Shown here piece after piece: positions 16,456 through 24,727 of a stretch of 64,000 bases of DNA. A program made the position numbers and the translations under genes. Where the stretch lies: the NCBI GenBank assembly GCA_963797265.1, contig CAWCOY010000006.1:1-64000 (forward strand), in the 5' to 3' direction. Source of the stretch: DASUPK01 sp963797265. Lineage in GTDB: Bacteria > Actinomycetota > Thermoleophilia > Solirubrobacterales > 70-9. The number at the start of each line of letters is the position of its first letter. Within the stretch, counting starts at the first letter, position 1. The notes beneath the pieces were generated by a model. It was not told the origin of the DNA. It ran no database searches and worked only from the letters and a program-made list of their open reading frames with translations.

Positions 16456-19141
16456 GCAAGCGGGAGCTGGGCGCGACGAGCCCCAGTTCCCGCGCCCGCT
16501 GGACCGCCTCGCTGCGGCCGTGCACGTCGAGCTTGGAGTAGATGTGGCGCAGGTGGGTGCGGACGGTGTTGGGGGAGACGAAGAGCTCCGCGGCGATCTC
16601 CGGTGCCTTGAGATTGCTCGGCAGGTACCTGATCACACGTAGCTCAGCCTCGCTCAGCTCGTCCAGCAGCGGGGGCTCCTCCGCCCGGCGCGCAGCCGAT
16701 GACCCGGCCAGCACGTCGAGGATCTCTGAAACCAGGTTTGCATGGGCGCTGCGGTGCCGCGGATGGCGCTCGAGGAGCCCCTGAACGGGGGCGAGCGCGA
16801 ACGGCAGGATGATCCCTTCGGGCTCGGCGAGCTCGAGCGCTCTCTCCAGCGACGCCTCCGCTGCACGGCCTTCCCCGAGCGCGTCGCGGGCCGCCGCCTC
16901 GTATAGCAGTGCCTCGATCGACTCCGTCCGCGGGTCCACCTGCCAGGAAACCTCGGAGGAGCCTTCGATCACCGGGGCGAGCGCGTCCACAGCCTGCTCC
17001 GGGCTGTCCTCCGCCAGGAGGATCTGCGCAACGACGGTTCGCCCGAACACCGAGTCGCGCTGCTGAGGGCTGAGCTCGTCGAGCGTGGCCCGAGCGGGAG
17101 CCATCTCGCCCATCCGCGCCCACACCTGCACGATCCGTCCCCGCGGGTCGATGATCACGTCCTCGCTCAGAAGGGACTTCATCCGCTCCGTCTGCCGGAA
17201 CGCCGCGAGGGCGTCCTCGAGCCGGCCCTGCCCGAAGCGCAGCATGCCCCACGCGTACCGGACGACAAGCTCGGTCAGATGCGCCTCCTCTCTGGCCAGC
17301 GCGCGCTCTGCGCGCGCGAGATGCAGCTCCGCCTCCTCGAAGCGGCCAAGGCAGACCAACTCCGAACCGAGGAAGGCGAGGGCGGGAGCGCCTTCGATGG
17401 GATCGTCGGCCCACCCGTGAGCCTCGGCGAGCGCGACCGATTGCTCGAGGAGCCGGAGCCCGTTGGCGAAGGTCTCCCCGTTCATCCGCACCGCCACCCC
17501 GAGATGGGCGAGAGCCCCGATCTCCTGGTAGGGGCGCTCGATTCGGCGCGCCAGCTCGCGCGCCTCCTCGAGGTGACGCACGGCATCAGCGACTTCCCCG
17601 GTCCAGAGCTCGACGACGCCGACGGTCGTGAGCGCCGCAACCTGGTGCTCGGCCAGCTGGGGGAGCCGGTCCGCCGGCTGGGCCGCCACCGCCTCCTCGA
17701 CCGCGCGCATCGCTCCGCGTGCTTCGGAGAGATCACCGCGCCGGCCGGCCTGCCACAGCTTCGTGTAGGCAACCCGGAGCTGGAAGAGCGACCGCCGCTC
17801 ATCCGGCACCTTCCCCGCTTGGCGCTCGGCGAGATCGATGTAGCTGGTCACCTCTTCTGGTCGGCGGTCGAACAGCCCGGCGCCCGCGAGCGCGATCGCC
17901 AACTCGGGATCCGTCGTCGCGGCCTCCGGAGGAAAGTCGGCGAGCACCCCGCTGACCGTCGCCCGGCGCCCATCCAGGAACAGGCTGATGTAGCTGTCGG
18001 TGAGCAGGCGCGCGGCGTGCCCCCAATCCTCCGCCGCCTGGGCGTGACGAATCGCCGCCACTGGATCTCCGTGCTGTTCGTGCCAGCGGGCGGCCTTGCG
18101 ATGCAGCGAATCGATGCTCGCGGGATCGGTGCGTCGCAACTCGAGCTGCAGGAGGTCGGCGAACAGATGGTGGTAGCGAAACCAGGAGCGGGTCGCGTCC
18201 AGCGAGCTGACGAACGCATTGGCGTCCTCGAGTTCCTGCAGGATCCGCTCCGAGCACGAGCCCCCGGTGAGGGAGTCGGCCAACGGCCCACTCACCCGGT
18301 CGAGGATCGAGGTCCGCAGCAGCAACTCGCGCACCTCTGGCGGCTGGCGATCAAGCACCTCCGCGATCAGGTAGCCGGCGACGGTCCGCTCACTCCCGGA
18401 GAACTCGCTCACGAACCGCTCGGGGTTGGGGTGCCGGGCGAGCGAGATCGCAGCCAGGCGCAGGCCCGCCGCCCACCCCTCCGTCCGCTCGCGGAGCAGC
18501 ACCAGCGCTTCTTCCGGGAGCGCGATCCCGCTCGCCTCCAGCAGCTCGCGCGCCTCGTCCAGCGAGAAGCGCAGGTCGGGGTCTCGGATCTCGGTCAACC
18601 GACCAGCGAGGCGGAGGCGATGCAGCCCGAGTCGCGGCTCCTCGCGGGTCGCGAGAACCAGCCGCAGTCGCGCGGGCAGCCGAGCAACGAACAGGTCGAG
18701 CCACGCGAGCGCCTGGGCCGAATCGAGCTCATGGAGATCGTCAATGACCAGGACGAGCGGTTCGTTCAGCGAATCGAGGTCGATGAGCAGCCGCTCGACC
18801 ACCGCCTCACCGCGAAAGGCCGGCGTCGGGTGAACGCGCTCGACCAGCTCCCCTAGCCCCGTCGCATCGGCAAGCGCGTGGATGACCGCCAGCCAGAAGT
18901 GCTGTGCGTCCTGTTCCCCGCGGTCGACCCCCACCCAGGCGATGCGCTCGCCGAGGTCCTCGGCCTCGACCCACGATCGCAGCAGTTCGGTCTTGCCGCT
19001 TCCGGCGGGGGCGCAGACGAGCACCACGAAACCGCTGGGTGCCGACGAGAGAAGCTCCAACAACCCCTGGCGGCGCACGATCCCACGTCGAGCGGGAAGC
19101 TCAGGCCTGGTCCCGGCCAAGCGGTCCCGATCACGCTCCAT
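16451..19141 (-). CDS. MalT-like LuxR-family ATP-binding regulator
   Basis: 896 residues. The N-terminus PARRGIVRRQGLLELLSSAP is typical of MalT-type proteins. Walker A is APAGSGKTELL at about residues 44-54 and Walker B LVLVIDDLHELDS near 135. A long TPR-like middle (about 330-800) follows, then a LuxR helix-turn-helix with SEAELRVIRYLPSNLKAPEI and VSPNTVRTHLRHIYSKLDV. The start is ATG 19141. It is divergent from the HdeD-like gene at 19347 across 205 bp that contains the 33-bp element. It probably activates transcription after binding ATP and an inducer. The inducer is unknown. Confidence 0.92.
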   Translation of the reverse strand: MERDRDRLAGTRPELPARRGIVRRQGLLELLSSAPSGFVVLVCAPAGSGKTELLRSWVEAEDLGERIAWVGVDRGEQDAQHFWLAVIHALADATGLGELVERVHPTPAFRGEAVVERLLIDLDSLNEPLVLVIDDLHELDSAQALAWLDLFVARLPARLRLVLATREEPRLGLHRLRLAGRLTEIRDPDLRFSLDEARELLEASGIALPEEALVLLRERTEGWAAGLRLAAISLARHPNPERFVSEFSGSERTVAGYLIAEVLDRQPPEVRELLLRTSILDRVSGPLADSLTGGSCSERILQELEDANAFVSSLDATRSWFRYHHLFADLLQLELRRTDPASIDSLHRKAARWHEQHGDPVAAIRHAQAAEDWGHAARLLTDSYISLFLDGRRATVSGVLADFPPEAATTDPELAIALAGAGLFDRRPEEVTSYIDLAERQAGKVPDERRSLFQLRVAYTKLWQAGRRGDLSEARGAMRAVEEAVAAQPADRLPQLAEHQVAALTTVGVVELWTGEVADAVRHLEEARELARRIERPYQEIGALAHLGVAVRMNGETFANGLRLLEQSVALAEAHGWADDPIEGAPALAFLGSELVCLGRFEEAELHLARAERALAREEAHLTELVVRYAWGMLRFGQGRLEDALAAFRQTERMKSLLSEDVIIDPRGRIVQVWARMGEMAPARATLDELSPQQRDSVFGRTVVAQILLAEDSPEQAVDALAPVIEGSSEVSWQVDPRTESIEALLYEAAARDALGEGRAAEASLERALELAEPEGIILPFALAPVQGLLERHPRHRSAHANLVSEILDVLAGSSAARRAEEPPLLDELSEAELRVIRYLPSNLKAPEIAAELFVSPNTVRTHLRHIYSKLDVHGRSEAVQRARELGLVAPSSRLR

Positions 19142-19239
19142 CGCCGGTTCAGCATATCCCGCGTCGCGCCGGCTGCGTCATCCGTAGTGAGCACGGATGG
19201 CGCACCGGCCGCACGCGGCAGCACGACCGGGGCCGAAGC

Positions 19240-19272
19240 CGAATCACTCAAAGTTGGTGATGACGGATCACC
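19240..19272 (+). promoter_or_regulatory. 33-bp element shared with 13522-13554
   Basis: Lies between the MalT-like regulator and the HdeD-like gene. It contains CGAATCACTCA, TTGGTGATGACGG and ATCACC. ATCAC (19243-19247) and GTGAT (19257-19261) form an inverted pair. It is a possible binding site for the divergent regulator. Confidence 0.4.
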
Positions 19273-19346
19273 GTGACCGGGTTCAGGGTCACTGGCATCA
19301 ATGCCGATAAGGCGCTCTTCGCGGCGCCTACCCAAAAGGAGAAGCT

Positions 19347-19997
19347 ATGAGTGAACACGCAGCAGAACCCCGGTTCGGAAGCCCACTGACGGGTCCGGCG
19401 GCGCAAGCAGCGAGCGAGTTCACCGGTTATTGGTGGCTCTGGCTGCTTGTTGGAATCGCCTGGATCGCGATCTCCGCGGTGCTCCTCCAGTTCGACCAGG
19501 CCTCGGTGACCACGGTCGGCGTCCTCGTCGGGCTCATGTTCACGTTCGCGGGGGTGCAGAACGTCGCCATCGCGTCGGCGCCACGCGAGGCGCTCGAGAA
19601 TCTCGGCCTGTCCACGGCATGGCGCTGGGTCGCGGGATTGTTCGCGGTGCTGTTCTTCGGCGCTGCGATCGCCTCGTTCATAACCCCCGAGAACACCTTT
19701 GCCGGGCTTGCGGACATGCTCGGCTTCCTCTTCTTTTTCATCGGACTGTGGTGGATCGTCCGTGCGTTCCAGGAGAGGCCGATCAATTCCCTTTGGTGGC
19801 TCGGCCTGATCTCCGGCATCCTGATGACGGTCCTTGCGTTCTGGACCGCCGGACAGTTCTGGATCGACAAGGCCTATCTGCTCCTCGTCTTCGCGGGCAT
19901 CTGGGCGCTGATGGAGGGGATCGTCGATGTCGTGCGCGCGTTCGAGATCCGCGAGGTCCACAAAACAATCGAGCGGCCGGCCAGGTCGTCGTCCTAG
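19347..19997 (+). CDS. HdeD-like (DUF308) membrane protein
   Basis: 216 residues with six hydrophobic segments in the paired-helix pattern of DUF308: WWLWLLVGIAWIAISAVLL, VGVLVGLMFTFAGVQNVAI, AWRWVAGLFAVLFFGAAIA, ADMLGFLFFFIGLWWIVRA, WWLGLISGILMTVLAFWTA and AYLLLVFAGIWALMEGIVDV. AAAAGGAG at 19338-19345 is a good ribosome binding site close to ATG 19347. HdeD in enterobacteria takes part in acid resistance; here the role is unknown. A lipid kinase gene follows after 27 bp in the same direction. The divergent MalT-like gene is the obvious candidate regulator. Confidence 0.85.
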   Translation: MSEHAAEPRFGSPLTGPAAQAASEFTGYWWLWLLVGIAWIAISAVLLQFDQASVTTVGVLVGLMFTFAGVQNVAIASAPREALENLGLSTAWRWVAGLFAVLFFGAAIASFITPENTFAGLADMLGFLFFFIGLWWIVRAFQERPINSLWWLGLISGILMTVLAFWTAGQFWIDKAYLLLVFAGIWALMEGIVDVVRAFEIREVHKTIERPARSSS

Positions 19998-20024
19998 CAG
20001 GGCTGGCCAGAGCGACTACACGGC

Positions 20025-20906
20025 ATGACGCCGTCGTGGCGGACCGGCTGGGAAGCGGCCGATCCGCCACGCTCGCCCGTGCTCTTCGTCAACCCGAGGT
20101 CGGGTGGGGGCGCCGCCGCGCGTGCGCGCGTCGCTGAGCGCGCTCAAGAGCAGGGCATCGAGGTCGTCGAGCTCAGTGGCGACCAGGATCTGGGCGGCCT
20201 GGTCGATCAAGCCGTGGCCGGCGGCGCGGATGCGCTCGGGATGGCCGGTGGTGACGGCTCTCTCACGGTCGTCGCTGCCGCCGCCTGCGCGCACGAACTG
20301 CCCTTCATCTGCCTACCGGCGGGCACGCGCAACCACTTCGCTCGAGACCTCGGCTTGAATCCCGGCGATCCGGCCGGCGCGCTGAGTGCCTTCGGGGACG
20401 GAGTCGAGGGCCGGATCGACCTCGGGGAGGTGAACGGACGGTCCTTCCTGAACTTGGTCTCTCTGGGCGTATACGGCGAGGCCGTCCAGCGCTCCGGGTA
20501 CCGCGATGCGAAGGCTCGCACGCTGCTCGAGACCGCTCGCGCGGTTCTCGGTCCGAGCGGAGCGGTGCCCGAGCTGAACCTGGTGGACGATCTCGGCGGC
20601 CGGCACGCCCATCCCCTGATCGTGCTGGTGTCCAACAACCCCTACGCGCTGGAGCGACCGCCGGCGCACGGCGCCCGCCCGAAGCTCGACGGCGGACGTC
20701 TCGGAATCATTGTCATCGACGCGCCGCCGCGGCACGGGCGTCCACCGGGGCGCGCGTGGAGTGCGCGCTCCCTCGAGGTCGATGCGCCGTCGACCGTGCA
20801 CGCCGGCGTCGACGGCGAGGCAATGGAGCTCGTCCCGCCGCTTCGGTTCTCGATCCGGCCGCACGCCCTTCGGGTCAGGGTGCCGCGGCGCGATACCGCT
20901 CGGTGA
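20025..20906 (+). CDS. diacylglycerol kinase-family lipid kinase
   Basis: 293 residues with the DAGK catalytic plan: FVNPRSGGGAAARARVAERA at the N-terminus, the nucleotide-binding loop GMAGGDGSLTVVAAA at about 72-86, and LPAGTRNHFARDLG, the usual P-x-GT-N-ARD motif. A C-terminal beta-sandwich ends in RFSIRPHALRVRVP. The enzyme should phosphorylate diacylglycerol or a related lipid, using ATP at the membrane surface. It probably shares a transcript with the HdeD-like gene 27 bp upstream. Its last 32 bp overlap the 3' end of the convergent PAP2 pseudogene, an apt pair because PAP2 enzymes do the reverse reaction. Confidence 0.88.
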   Translation: MTPSWRTGWEAADPPRSPVLFVNPRSGGGAAARARVAERAQEQGIEVVELSGDQDLGGLVDQAVAGGADALGMAGGDGSLTVVAAAACAHELPFICLPAGTRNHFARDLGLNPGDPAGALSAFGDGVEGRIDLGEVNGRSFLNLVSLGVYGEAVQRSGYRDAKARTLLETARAVLGPSGAVPELNLVDDLGGRHAHPLIVLVSNNPYALERPPAHGARPKLDGGRLGIIVIDAPPRHGRPPGRAWSARSLEVDAPSTVHAGVDGEAMELVPPLRFSIRPHALRVRVPRRDTAR

Positions 20907-21462
20907 CGGCCACCGCGATGGGCGAGAGTGCGACGCCGATGAGGGCGCCGGCAACGACGTCCGAGGGATAGTGCACTCCCGTGTGGACGCGCGAGTAGGC
21001 GACGAGCGCCGCGAGTGCGGTGAGCAGGCCGCCGGGTACCGGCTCCTCGCTCGCCACGCCAGTCGCGAAGGCGAAACGGGATGCCGCGTTCCGGAGGGGA
21101 ACGTGCGGGTGTTCGGCATCCTCACCCGTCGAGCAAACGGGACGCGCTGCTTCACGCGCTCAGGTCGGCCGCGTCCACAGAGCGGTTTCAGGACGGCATT
21201 GACGAGGGCGGACGTGAGGGCGAGCGATGCTAGGCCGTTGCCGGCGGCACGGCGGCCCTGCTCCCCGCCCAAGGCGGCAAGCGCCGAAGCGCTTCCGAGC
21301 CACAGCTTCGAGAAGTCCGCCGCGCGCGAGAGCCGCCCGAGGGCCTCGTCCAGGCCCGGGGTGGGGGTCCTGGCGATCGCGGCATAGGGGGGTCCTGGCG
21401 ATCGCGGCATCGACGGCGGTGTCCAGCCGGTTCAGCTCCCCCCGCACCCCCCGCCGGGGCAC
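20875..21462 (-). pseudogene. PAP2-family lipid phosphatase, broken in two places
   Basis: Three frames together give one PAP2 protein. The first (from ATG 21462) has MPRRGVRGELNRLDTAVDAA. A 25-bp tandem duplication at 21363-21410 then shifts the frame to LDEALGRLSRAADFSKLWLG and VLKPLCGRGRPERV, which hold the KxxxxxxRP signature. A single-base loss at about 21090, inside the PSGH motif (FPSGT in place of FPSGH), shifts to ASEEPVPGGLLTALAALVAY then SRVHTGVHYPSDVVAGALIG, the SRxxxxxHxxxD signature. All catalytic motifs are present, but in different frames. The 3' end overlaps the lipid kinase gene by 32 bp. Confidence 0.75.
21363..21410 (+). repeat. 23-bp direct repeat with a 25-bp period
   Basis: The 23-bp unit (GGGGGTCCTGG then CGATCGCGGCAT) occurs at 21363-21385 and exactly again at 21388-21410. 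Removing one 25-bp period restores the PAP2 reading frame (AAIARTPTPGLDEALG), so this is a recent duplication inside the gene. Confidence 0.85.
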
Positions 21463-21466
21463 CGGC

Positions 21467-21727
21467 TCAGCGCCGGGACGGCTTCGGGCTGGGGGCCTTC
21501 GAAACCAGCGCGGTGGACCAGCTCAACTCAAGTTCGAGCCGGGTCCGGCCCTCATTCGACGTGCTCTCGCGCTTGAGCACGAGATCATCACCGACCGGAA
21601 GCCTGATCGAGTGGCCACCGATCCTCAACTCGATCGGCCCGCCCGAGGTCAACCCGTAGGCGATATCGGTCAGGCGCTCCGCGGCCTCTCGGCGCGAAAG
21701 CCGCTCTTCGTCGCTGTAGTCGCCCAT
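21467..21727 (-). CDS. amphi-Trp domain protein
   Basis: 86 residues: an N-terminal helix SRREAAERLTDIAYGLTSG, then a beta hairpin with PIELRIGGHSIRLPVGDDL and LELELSW near the end. This order (helix with a DIA segment, then two strand pairs, a W in the ELSW motif) is that of the amphi-Trp domain (YfiT-unrelated, common in archaea and actinobacteria). Function is unknown. It ends 5 bp before the start of the PAP2 pseudogene, so the two formed one transcript. Confidence 0.65.
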   Translation of the reverse strand: MGDYSDEERLSRREAAERLTDIAYGLTSGGPIELRIGGHSIRLPVGDDLVLKRESTSNEGRTRLELELSWSTALVSKAPSPKPSRR

Positions 21728-21854
21728 GCGTCTCTCGTTCGTGACAGGTCGCGGTCCTCGTCTCGGATTCAGGATTGGGGCGATGCCCGACGGACGCGGA
21801 GCGCTCCGGGGTTCGGAGCCTCCGCGCCGCGGTCACAGGCACCGAGTTGGGGTC

Positions 21855-22292
21855 TCAGGACGTTGCACCCGCCTGGTCCGACAGCTCCTCGGCCTCTTTC
21901 CTTGCCAGGGACGCGTCGAGCACCGCGTACTCTGCTTCATCGATCGCCGCAACGGCGTATTGGATCGCAAACTCGGCGTCATCCTCGGCGTTGTCCGCCC
22001 GCATGTTCGCCCGGTCGAGGTCATGCTCGGCCATGCGGTCGGCGATGTTCTCCTTTATTGCCGCGACGTGCTGGTCCCATGAGCGCTGCACGTCATGCCA
22101 CCAAGCGGAGATTCTGTCTCGCTTTGCGTTGGCCGATTCGCTGAGGTCGTCGGCCTGGGCCTGAGCTACTGCGCGGGCGTTCTCGACGTCGGCCTCGAGA
22201 TCTGCCTTGGCCTTGGTCTTGGCCGCGGCCGCGTGGTCTTCGGCCTCCTTGGCGCGGTCCGCGAGCTTCCTGACGTCATCCGATAGTGCCAT
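21855..22292 (-). CDS. alanine-rich coiled-coil protein
   Basis: 145 residues starting MALSDDVRKLADRAKEAEDH, with GAGGAGG at an ideal distance from ATG 22292. The protein is almost entirely helical and charged (AAAAKTKAKADLEADVENAR, then HDVQRSWDQHVAAIKENIAD) and ends with a helix containing IDEAEYAVLDASLARKEAEE. No signal or membrane segment is seen. A similar protein family occurs in related actinobacteria and has no known function. The homogeneous helix suggests an oligomeric or polymer-associated protein. Confidence 0.72.
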   Translation of the reverse strand: MALSDDVRKLADRAKEAEDHAAAAKTKAKADLEADVENARAVAQAQADDLSESANAKRDRISAWWHDVQRSWDQHVAAIKENIADRMAEHDLDRANMRADNAEDDAEFAIQYAVAAIDEAEYAVLDASLARKEAEELSDQAGATS

Positions 22293-22412
22293 TTCAACCT
22301 CCTCTCGATTTGCAGGAGAAGCGTGATGGGGGAAGGGGTGAGCGGTCGTCATCCAGACTTGGTGATTTCGCCGGGCCCATCCGAGGCTCCGGTATGAGTC
22401 GCCGGTGCATTC

Positions 22413-23504
22413 CTACGCCGACTCCGCACGGCGCTTCGCCTGCGCCCTCGCGTCGGCGTATGACCGCTCGACCAGCGCCTTGCCCCCAGCCCACCCAAAC
22501 GCCCAGACCACCACGACGACGGCGAAGGAGATGTTCCACGCCGTGATTGAGAACTGCTGACCCAGCGAGTAAGCGGCCGCGGCGGCTGCATCGGCGGAGT
22601 CGTGCAGCGCGGCTACATTGGTCGCCTGGTTTACGCCGACTCCGCCGGGCGTAAGCGGCACGGTGTTGCCGATCGAGTTGCCCGCCATCACCGCCATCAC
22701 CGCGTGAAAGCTGACGGTGATGCCGTAGCTCGCCAGGAACGCGGCAATCACACCGGCCTTTGCCAGCCAGGCTCCGAGCGACGGCAGCACCACCCGTACC
22801 GCGTACTCGCGCGGGCGGGCGAGGATCGCGCCGCCTCGCTTCGCCTCCTCCCAGGCCTCCCGCAGCTTCGGCCAGAGGATTCGCCCGGCTAACACGACCA
22901 GGATCACCGCACCGGCGACGATGAGGGCGGTCCTGATCGGGTGGTCGTGCGGTCCGCCGAGTTGGCGCTCGAAGGAACCGGGCACTGAGGCGAACAGGTA
23001 CACGTAGACGAAGGCGCTGGCGAGCGCGAAGAAGATCTTCTGCACGGCAGCCGCTCCGAGGACGCCCGCAAGATTCGCCCTGGGAATGATCGCTACGTAC
23101 ATCAGCAGCGTCACCACCGTGCCGATGTTGGCTGGGAGGAAGCTGTTCATCGCCACGCCGGTGGCGTAAGCGGCAAGCACCTCCTTGTACTCGACCCGGG
23201 CGCCTGGGAATCCCGCTCGCAGGATGAAGTACCAGGCAAGAGCGGTGAGCGTGGTCTGGACGATCTGCGCCGAGAAGCCGACAAGTTGATACCCCACCGA
23301 GCCAGCCGTCACGGCGTCCCAGAGATCCGAGAACCAGCCGCTTACGTCCACTCGGACGAGCTCGAGCCCGACGACGAGGAAGGCGATCCCGGCGAGCCAG
23401 GCGGCGACCTTGAGCAGGCGCCGCGCACGAGATGGATCCCAGAAGGGCAGCAACCGATGGTGCGCCGGGCGCGCTCGCGCAACCGGCTGGTCGACAGTCG
23501 CCAT
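22413..23504 (-). CDS. flippase-like membrane protein (LPG synthase TM region, UPF0104)
   Basis: 363 residues with about eight transmembrane helices and the UPF0104/flippase-like signatures: FILRAGFPGARVEYKEVLAA near the first helices, AYATGVAMNSFLPANIGT, then NTVPLTPGGVGVNQA near residue 285 (the PGGxG motif). An internal basic loop WPKLREAWEEAKRGGA matches the family. Members move or modify lipids at the membrane. No catalytic aminoacyl-transfer domain is present, so lysyl transfer is not expected. A second member is at 24728-25771. Confidence 0.85.
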   Translation of the reverse strand: MATVDQPVARARPAHHRLLPFWDPSRARRLLKVAAWLAGIAFLVVGLELVRVDVSGWFSDLWDAVTAGSVGYQLVGFSAQIVQTTLTALAWYFILRAGFPGARVEYKEVLAAYATGVAMNSFLPANIGTVVTLLMYVAIIPRANLAGVLGAAAVQKIFFALASAFVYVYLFASVPGSFERQLGGPHDHPIRTALIVAGAVILVVLAGRILWPKLREAWEEAKRGGAILARPREYAVRVVLPSLGAWLAKAGVIAAFLASYGITVSFHAVMAVMAGNSIGNTVPLTPGGVGVNQATNVAALHDSADAAAAAAYSLGQQFSITAWNISFAVVVVVWAFGWAGGKALVERSYADARAQAKRRAESA

Positions 23505-23610
23505 CCGTTCATCCTCCGCTGGAAACCGGACGAGTGGCGTGTTCCCGAAGGTAGCCGTACGCTCCGCGCGGCGAAAGTCGTCTCTCCGGATTCAGCTTCA
23601 GCCGGGCTGA

Positions 23611-23640
23611 TCAGCGGAGGAGGTGGGATTCGAACCCACC
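23611..23640 (-). pseudogene. tRNA-Ser 3'-end fragment
   Basis: On the minus strand the T-arm (GTGGG, TTCGAAT, CCCAC) is followed by CTCCTCC and discriminator G, the normal 3' end of a tRNA-Ser acceptor. The rest of the tRNA is absent: the 80 bases before it show no GGAGGAG 5' strand and no cloverleaf. Frames on the plus strand through it read as GGGGIRTHHG, the usual false protein over a tRNA end. It sits just beyond the end of the ZIP gene and may be a leftover insertion site. Confidence 0.6.
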
Positions 23641-23689
23641 ACGGACCTAACGCACCCCTAACTCGACTAACTCGTCGCTCACCCGGTGC

Positions 23690-24439
23690 CTACTCCAAGG
23701 TCGAGAGGAGATACGCGAGCGCGAAGCCGAGCACGGTGGCGAGGCCGACCGGCAGGCCGCCGTCCTTCCGGGCCTGGGGAATCATCACGTCGGCGAGCAT
23801 CGTCAGTACGGCCCCCCCGGCGAACGCCTCGATCAGCGCCACGGTGTTGTCGCTCGCGCCTTTGAGCAGGCCATAGCCCAACGCGGCCGCGGCGCCGGAG
23901 GCGAGAACCACCAGAAGCCAGATCAGCAGGATGTGGCGCGTCGCGATCCCCTCCTTGCGCATCCCGGCCGAGGAGCCGATCGCCTCCGGCAGGTTCGAGA
24001 GGAACACCGCTCCGAGCACGGCGACGCTCACCCGCTGCCCTCCCAGGAGGCTGATGCCGATCACCACCGACTCCGGGATGCCGTCGAGGACCGCGCCGAG
24101 CAGGAGGGCCGCTGCCGAGTCGGCGCCCTGGGGAGGCCCCTCCCCGCGGCGCCTGTGAGGGCTCATCCGGTTTTCGCCCCCTCGCCATTCGATCGCCTGG
24201 TCACCGGCGAAATAGACCAGGGCGCCGGCGGCGAGACCGAGCGCGACCGCGTCGGCGCCTCCCAGGGTGTAGGCATCCTCGGTGAGCTCGAAGGCGACGG
24301 CGCTTAACAGGGTGCCAGCGCCGAAACCCAGGATCAGTCCGAGAGCCCGGGTCGGGATCGCGCGACGCCCGGTCCCGATCAGCGCCCCAACGAGCAGGGA
24401 GGAGGCTCCGAGCAGACCCCAGGCTCCGGCCTCGAGCAT
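23690..24439 (-). CDS. ZIP-family metal transporter
   Basis: 249 residues with eight hydrophobic segments. A cytoplasmic loop between helices 3 and 4 is short and charged (AIEWRGGENRMSPHRRRGEG), as in ZIP proteins. Helix 4 holds AVLDGIPESVVIGISLL (the H/D-x-xPE-type metal site, here D-GIPES) and helix 5 FLSNLPEAIGSSAGM, the two metal-binding motifs of the family. It should bring zinc or iron into the cell. ATG 24439 starts MLEAGAWGLLGASS. No regulator site is seen. Confidence 0.85.
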   Translation of the reverse strand: MLEAGAWGLLGASSLLVGALIGTGRRAIPTRALGLILGFGAGTLLSAVAFELTEDAYTLGGADAVALGLAAGALVYFAGDQAIEWRGGENRMSPHRRRGEGPPQGADSAAALLLGAVLDGIPESVVIGISLLGGQRVSVAVLGAVFLSNLPEAIGSSAGMRKEGIATRHILLIWLLVVLASGAAAALGYGLLKGASDNTVALIEAFAGGAVLTMLADVMIPQARKDGGLPVGLATVLGFALAYLLSTLE

Positions 24440-24727
24440 GCGGGCAAGCTATCCGAGCTGGGCTTCGAGTTCCTCGGGCTCGGTCACCGGCTGCTTGCAG
24501 GCGCCGCGCTTGACGGTTGTGCGAGCAGCTCGCCGCCAAGAACTTCAAGACCGGATGCAGCTCGATCGCGTCGGCGACCCTCCGGTCTGGCCGTGGGGAA
24601 TGCTTTGCTGGAAAGGAGCCCTTTTGGATCAGGCGCTCGCTTTTCGCGCATCGCAGTGGCCGCTCTTCTTCCAACGCAACAGTCGTCAAAATCCATTAGG
24701 GGTAGGCGGAGCCGAAAAAGCCCCGGA
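24440..24727. other. intergenic stretch without a recognised feature
   Basis: Between the ZIP and flippase-like genes. Short frames in both directions lack family signatures and sensible starts. I see no tRNA, repeat or strong hairpin here. Confidence 0.5.
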
